From Bacteroidales bacterium Bact_20 (GTDB lineage: Bacteria; Bacteroidota; Bacteroidia; Bacteroidales; DTU049): 18,977 bases of DNA. Below the pieces are notes generated by a model. That model ran no database searches. It was not told the origin of the DNA and saw only the letters and a list, made by a program, of their open reading frames with translations. The stretch is from positions 1 through 18,977 of the forward strand of contig LUZL01000246.1 in assembly GCA_001603615.1 (NCBI GenBank). The letters run 5' to 3'. The position numbers were made by a program, and so were the translations under genes. Positions 14,791 to 18,977 of this stretch are shown piece by piece (the first letter of the stretch is position 1; each line of letters starts with the position of its first letter).

Positions 14791-14913
14791 TAAATTTTAA
14801 TTGAAACAAGTGATTATATTTTTTTATAATCATATTATCTGTAGCAAAAATTTTACACTCTAAGATAAGATATTTATTAAGATTAGAAAGTATAGGTACT
14901 CTAATTTATATTT

Positions 14914-16356
14914 TTATTCTACAATAGATATTTTGACAGTGTTTATATGTTTTTTAGCATTTATCGGCATACTAGCTGTGTGTATCACCCAATCACCTAT
15001 CTCTAAATATTCATTTTCTTTCAGAAAATTGAGAGTTTCTTCTATGGTTTCGTCGGTACTATTTTGATTATCATAATAAAAAGATATTACACCCCAAATA
15101 AGAGAAAGTTTCTTAATAACCTTATTTTGAGGGGTAAAGGCAAAAATAGGTACAGGTGAACGATATGAAGACATTTGAATAACAGATGACCCTGTATAAG
15201 TAAGTCCAATAATAGCTGAGATAGGATAAGTTAATACTACATCTGCTGCTATAGAAGCTGTAACATATTGAATTTTGTTGCAATTAATTTTTAGTGGTGA
15301 AGCCATTTTGAAATTTTTTGTTAACAACTTATTGAATTCTGGATTATTTTCTACTTCACCAATAACTTTAGCCATAGTTTCTATTACCAAAATAGGGTTA
15401 TTTCCTATACTAGTCTCATCAGTTAAAAGTAGAGCATCTGTACCATCTAGTACAGCATTTGCTATATCTGTAACCTCTGCGCGTGATGGGATAATATCAT
15501 TTATCATACTTCTAAGGAGTTGGGTAGCTACTATTACTGGTTTTGCTAATTGACGTGCTCTTGTGATAATTCTTTTTTGCCATATAGGTAATTGATAAAT
15601 AGGTACTTCTACCCCCAGGTCTCCTCTAGCTATCATTACACCATCTGAGATGCTTATTATTTGACTTAATTGTTTTAGCGCTTCTGGTTTTTCTATTTTT
15701 GCTATGATACTAATATCGCTATTTAAAGATTCTAAATGTTTTTTCAAATATAAAATATCATCTGCACTTCTAATAAATGAAAGAGCTATCCAATCAAAAT
15801 CATGCTTGATTATAAAGTCAATATCTTCTTTATCTTTATCTGTAATAGCAGGAAGAGATAAATTAGCATTAGGTATATTAAACCCTTTTTTTGATAATAA
15901 GAGTCCACCCCTTATTACTTTTGCTTTTAGTTCTTTTTCATTTAAAATTTCTTCTATAGATAATACTATCTTACCATCATCTATTAGTACTTGATCACCT
16001 TTTTTGAGATCATTAAAATTATTATATCTTAGTGTGAACCCATTCTCATCACCTATAATTTCTCTATTGGTTATAAAAATTATAGAATCATTTTTTAGTA
16101 ATGTACCCTCCTTTACATCGCCAATTCTAAGTTTGTGGCCTTGTAGATCTGCTAATATAGCACATGGTATATTATATTTTTCTGATGCAGCTCTAATATA
16201 TTTTATTATTTCTTCAGCTTTTTCATGACTTGTATGTGAAAAATTAAGTCTGAAAACATTAGTACCAGCTAGTAGCATTTGTTCTATAGTTTCCTCTGCC
16301 CAAGATGCTGGACCTAAAGTAGCTATGATTTTAGTTCTTAAATAAGATTTTTTCAT
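14914..16356 (-). CDS. pyk: Pyruvate kinase
   Basis: A 480-residue pyruvate kinase, converting phosphoenolpyruvate and ADP to pyruvate and ATP in glycolysis. N-terminal TKIIATLGPAS (8-18) and FRLNFSHTSHE (35-45) carry the catalytic Arg and Asn-Ser. The B domain spans about 75-170. IIAKIEKPEAL (217-227) holds the catalytic Lys, and MIARGDLGVEVP (241-252) the metal-binding Glu/Asp region. RAEVTDIANAVLDGTDALLLTDETSIGN is the PK signature. The C-terminal domain (about 355-480) contains GLTYTGSSVIQMSSYRSPVPIFAFTP. One oddity is that the usual DLQGPK motif reads DLQGHK (about 70-75). The gene has its own -7 box and is probably transcribed alone or with obg. Confidence 0.96.
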   Translation of the reverse strand: MKKSYLRTKIIATLGPASWAEETIEQMLLAGTNVFRLNFSHTSHEKAEEIIKYIRAASEKYNIPCAILADLQGHKLRIGDVKEGTLLKNDSIIFITNREIIGDENGFTLRYNNFNDLKKGDQVLIDDGKIVLSIEEILNEKELKAKVIRGGLLLSKKGFNIPNANLSLPAITDKDKEDIDFIIKHDFDWIALSFIRSADDILYLKKHLESLNSDISIIAKIEKPEALKQLSQIISISDGVMIARGDLGVEVPIYQLPIWQKRIITRARQLAKPVIVATQLLRSMINDIIPSRAEVTDIANAVLDGTDALLLTDETSIGNNPILVIETMAKVIGEVENNPEFNKLLTKNFKMASPLKINCNKIQYVTASIAADVVLTYPISAIIGLTYTGSSVIQMSSYRSPVPIFAFTPQNKVIKKLSLIWGVISFYYDNQNSTDETIEETLNFLKENEYLEIGDWVIHTASMPINAKKHINTVKISIVE

Positions 16357-16373
16357 ATTTTATATTTTTTTTA

Positions 16374-16381
16374 CAAATTTA
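16374..16381 (-). promoter_or_regulatory. Candidate -7 box for pyk
   Basis: Minus strand reads TAAATTTG (TAnnTTTG) 17 bases upstream of the ATG at 16356, implying a very short leader. No -33 TTG at the expected distance was found. Confidence 0.35.
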
Positions 16382-16465
16382 AACATATGTTTTTTATTAT
16401 TTGTATAATTAAGATTAATTTATAATTAACTTACCAAGTAAATAAAATATCACAAAAAGGACTTT

Positions 16466-18169
16466 TTATTTTTTGTAATTATGCTTTCTAAATAGATAAA
16501 TAGCTATACCAGCTATACATACTATAATAAGAGGCAAAATTATATTGATAGTTCTAATTAAAGATAGATTTATTTCTACTTTTCTTTTATCTAATAATCT
16601 AATATTAATATCACGATTTCTAATGGAAATAATATCAGCTTCATCTAATAAATAATTAATACAATTCAATAAAAACTCACGATTACCATACATAATACCT
16701 GTGTATCTGTCGTAGCCTAAAGGATAGGGAATATATTTACCTTGTCTATATACGACTTGATTTTTAGCTACATTACCATCTCCGATGATAATCATTCTAT
16801 TAGGTTTACTAGTTTCAGTGAAATTGATATCAGGATCTTTTGCTATGGTATCGGGGATTCTATCTTTATATAAACTAGTGAAGCTACCTTCTAATAATAC
16901 AGCCATAGGGATATTACTTCTATTAAAAAATGATCTATCAGCTTTAATTCTCAGGAAATTAAGAGAAATGATAGATGGTGTATTCAAAAGTCGCGAATAA
17001 TTACTAGAAGAAAGTAAAATAGTTTTTCTGATACCAGGTTTAGCTATAGTATCTACACTACTAGCAAATTCAAATTTAATATCATTAATATTTCTGACAA
17101 TAGGATGCCCTTTAATATTAGATACAGTAGGGAAGAAATACCAATTAAATAAAGAGAATTGTGGTTGATTGCCTATTTGCCCAGTCTTGACAGGTATCTG
17201 AGCACTATGGTAATCCATTACCAGGTCTTTATTGACTCTAGCACCATAGTTAAATAGCATATCATCGAGATTTATCTCATTGGGTATGGCTAAAATGTCT
17301 GGTTTAGTTTGTAAACTATCCATATCTGCTAGAGCACCATCTATTAACCATAATACTCTACCACCTTTCATTATAAATTGATCAATAATAAATTTATCCA
17401 TTTCATCAAAAGTACTGTCAGGAGCTGCTATTATGATAGCTTTGAAATCTTCTAAAGCATTTAATTGATGATTTATTACTACTTGATTAACTATATAATA
17501 ATCTTGCAAAGCTAATGCTAAATCATTGATTTCTAAAGCGTCTAATTCGCCATGTCCTTTTATAAAAGCTATTTTTGATTTATCTTGTAAAGTAATACGA
17601 TATATGCCATCTATTAGCTTATATTCTGTATTTTCTATAGCATCATTTATTAACTGTTCTTTAGAACCAGGGATAAAAGAATAAATAAAATTAATTGGAA
17701 GTTCTCTTCCTTTATAAGTAACGATAGCACAAGGCCATACTACATTTTCACTTGTGCCAGTTTCTCTAATTTCATAATCTATTGAAGGTACTAACCCCCT
17801 ATATTCTAACTCTTTGAGATAATTACGTAGTGTAGCTTCATCTTTGCCTTTTGCTGGATCTATGATATCATATTTGATTAACCTTTTATTATATGCTTTG
17901 AATTCATCAAGGGTTTCTATAATATTTTTTTGTAATCTTTTATATGATGGGGACAGATTACCATCTAAAAAAACTTGAAAATAAATGTAATCATCTAGAT
18001 TTTTTAAAACATTTTTAGTAGCTGGAGAGAGAGAATATCTTTTTTCACTAGTTAGATCTATTCTAAAATACAAAAAACTAGCTATAATATTGATAACTAT
18101 TAAGCCTAATATTACAAATCCAAGATTCCATTTATTGTTTTTAAAAAAATTTTTTTTGTTTTTCATCAT
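16466..18169 (-). CDS. gldG: GldG, gliding-motility ABC transporter auxiliary protein
   Basis: A 567-residue membrane protein. One transmembrane helix lies near the N-terminus (about 15-35, WNLGFVILGLIVINIIASFL). It is followed by a large extracytoplasmic region beginning RIDLTSEKRYSLSPATKNVLKNL, a signature of the ABC-type uncharacterised/GldG substrate-binding-like domain. A GATase-like fold follows (IAFIKGHGELDALEINDLALAL and IIIAAPDSTFDEMDKFIIDQ..MKGGRVLWLIDG), and a C-terminal helix (about 538-560) before a basic tail. GldG works with GldF and the ATPase GldA in Flavobacterium gliding; GldA is not in the window. The gene starts 17 bases after the gldF stop, so the two are co-transcribed. 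Two adjacent ATGs (18169 and 18166) are equally possible starts. Length is normal. Confidence 0.93.
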   Translation of the reverse strand: MMKNKKNFFKNNKWNLGFVILGLIVINIIASFLYFRIDLTSEKRYSLSPATKNVLKNLDDYIYFQVFLDGNLSPSYKRLQKNIIETLDEFKAYNKRLIKYDIIDPAKGKDEATLRNYLKELEYRGLVPSIDYEIRETGTSENVVWPCAIVTYKGRELPINFIYSFIPGSKEQLINDAIENTEYKLIDGIYRITLQDKSKIAFIKGHGELDALEINDLALALQDYYIVNQVVINHQLNALEDFKAIIIAAPDSTFDEMDKFIIDQFIMKGGRVLWLIDGALADMDSLQTKPDILAIPNEINLDDMLFNYGARVNKDLVMDYHSAQIPVKTGQIGNQPQFSLFNWYFFPTVSNIKGHPIVRNINDIKFEFASSVDTIAKPGIRKTILLSSSNYSRLLNTPSIISLNFLRIKADRSFFNRSNIPMAVLLEGSFTSLYKDRIPDTIAKDPDINFTETSKPNRMIIIGDGNVAKNQVVYRQGKYIPYPLGYDRYTGIMYGNREFLLNCINYLLDEADIISIRNRDINIRLLDKRKVEINLSLIRTINIILPLIIVCIAGIAIYLFRKHNYKK

Positions 18170-18186
18170 TAATGTAGTTTAAATTA

Positions 18187-18918
18187 TTATTTATTTCTAT
18201 TATCCAAATTATATTTTGTTAAATATAAAAAACCAAAAGTTATGCTAAGTAAATAAATAACATCTCTGCTATCTATGACTCCTCTACTGAGAGAAATATA
18301 GTGATCATTAATACCTAAGCTTTTAATAAATAAACTAATAGAATCAAAAATAGGTAAACGGCTGATATATTCAAATCCAATGTAAAAAAATAAAGAGAGA
18401 ACAAAAGCAATTAAAAATGCTATCAATTGATTATTTGCAATAGATGAGCTAAATATTCCTAAAGCCAAGAATGCCATCCCTAATAATATAAGTCCTATAT
18501 AAGAACCAGCTATACCACCCACGTCTACATTACCTACAGGAGATGCTAACTGATAAACACTATAGAAATATATCAAAGTAGGTAAAAGACTCAAGATAAA
18601 AATTGTCAACCCTGCGAAAAATTTACTAAAAATTATTTGCCAACGAGAAATAGGAAAAGTAAATAAAAGCTCTATGGTACCTGTATTATATTCCTCTGCA
18701 AACATTCTCATAGTGATAGCTGGCAAAAGAAATAAAAAAACAAAAGGAGCTAAAACAAACAGTCCATCTAATACTGCATAACCTCCTAAAGTAATGTTAA
18801 ATTCATTAGGGAATAACCATAATACCAAACCTGTAGCCAGTAGAAATATACAAATAACGATATAACCTACTAAAGAAGAGAAAAAATCTGACAATTCTTT
18901 TTTATATAATGCCCACAT
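18187..18918 (-). CDS. gldF: GldF, gliding-motility ABC transporter permease
   Basis: A 243-residue ABC-2 type permease with about six membrane helices: GYIVICIFLLATGLVLWLF (18-36), FVLAPFVFLFLLPAITM-like (53-71), IIFSKFFAGLTIFILSLLPTLIYF, IGLILLGMAFLALGIFSSSIA, LIAFLIAFVLSLFFYIGF, and a C-terminal YLLSITFGFLYL. Between helices two and three lies MRMFAEEYNTGTIELLFTFPISRWQII, the cytoplasmic coupling segment typical of this permease family. MWALYKKELSDFFSSLVGY at the start matches GldF. It is the first gene of the gldF-gldG unit and has a well-spaced promoter at the window edge. Its ATPase partner GldA is encoded elsewhere, as in Flavobacterium. Confidence 0.93.
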   Translation of the reverse strand: MWALYKKELSDFFSSLVGYIVICIFLLATGLVLWLFPNEFNITLGGYAVLDGLFVLAPFVFLFLLPAITMRMFAEEYNTGTIELLFTFPISRWQIIFSKFFAGLTIFILSLLPTLIYFYSVYQLASPVGNVDVGGIAGSYIGLILLGMAFLALGIFSSSIANNQLIAFLIAFVLSLFFYIGFEYISRLPIFDSISLFIKSLGINDHYISLSRGVIDSRDVIYLLSITFGFLYLTKYNLDNRNK

Positions 18919-18940
18919 AAATTTAAATAATTTTAATTTG

Positions 18941-18970
18941 CAAAATTAGTAAATAATGTAATAAAGACAA
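18941..18970 (-). promoter_or_regulatory. Promoter of gldF-gldG (-33 TTG, -7 TAATTTTG)
   Basis: On the minus strand TTG (18970-18968) and TAATTTTG (18948-18941) are separated by 19 bases, the expected Bacteroidota spacing. The -7 box lies 22 bases upstream of the gldF ATG at 18918. Confidence 0.6.
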
Positions 18971-18977
18971 TTTTTTT

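Noticed and set aside
14811..14832. Small hairpin TGATTATA/TATAATCA between pyk and obg
   Set aside because: Eight almost purely A/T pairs around a T6 loop with no T-tract after it on the minus strand; too weak to call a terminator.

Overview
The window is chromosomal DNA from an AT-rich (roughly 30% G+C by eye) member of the Bacteroidota. Lineage evidence includes GldF/GldG gliding-motility ABC transporter proteins, a type IX secretion (T9SS) C-terminal sorting domain on a beta-propeller protein, a CarboxypepD_reg/TonB-dependent receptor ending in phenylalanine, an Obg GTPase without the C-terminal OCT domain, a Bacteroidota-type S8 peptidase propeptide, and -7 promoter boxes of the form TAnnTTTG upstream of many genes, with no consistent Shine-Dalgarno sequences. 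No genus can be assigned from this sequence. No rRNA, tRNA or CRISPR array was seen.

Layout, left to right. (1) 1-2392, minus strand: a tightly overlapping four-gene unit running leftward: HAD-family phosphatase, secreted MORN-like repeat protein, lipoprotein, and an S8 subtilisin-like peptidase cut by the window edge. (2) 2393-4022: a 450-base gap with a perfect 30-base palindrome (terminator-like), then an IS1595-like transposase gene with weak candidate inverted repeats, then a second strong hairpin. (3) 4023-5711, minus: a secreted seven-repeat SBBP propeller protein with a T9SS sorting domain. (4) 6036-6962, minus: two tandem thioredoxins, one predicted lipoprotein/exported and one cytosolic. 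(5) 7187-9998, plus: a TonB-dependent receptor followed after 22 bases by a retropepsin-like aspartic protease. (6) 10018-11838: a minus-strand SAM hydroxide adenosyltransferase (DUF62) gene divergent from plus-strand phoH. (7) 12076-16356, minus: housekeeping genes pyk, obg, thiL and a small nitroreductase. (8) 16466-18918, minus: gldF-gldG with a good promoter at the right edge.

Together the genes are mostly ordinary housekeeping and envelope functions. Nothing here is clearly a new defence or mobile system. The items most worth a second look are the transposase-like protein whose second catalytic aspartate I could not find, the plus-strand hairpin/short-ORF unit in the gap beside it, the paired exported and cytosolic thioredoxins, the overlapping envelope operon, and the TonB receptor/retropepsin pair.
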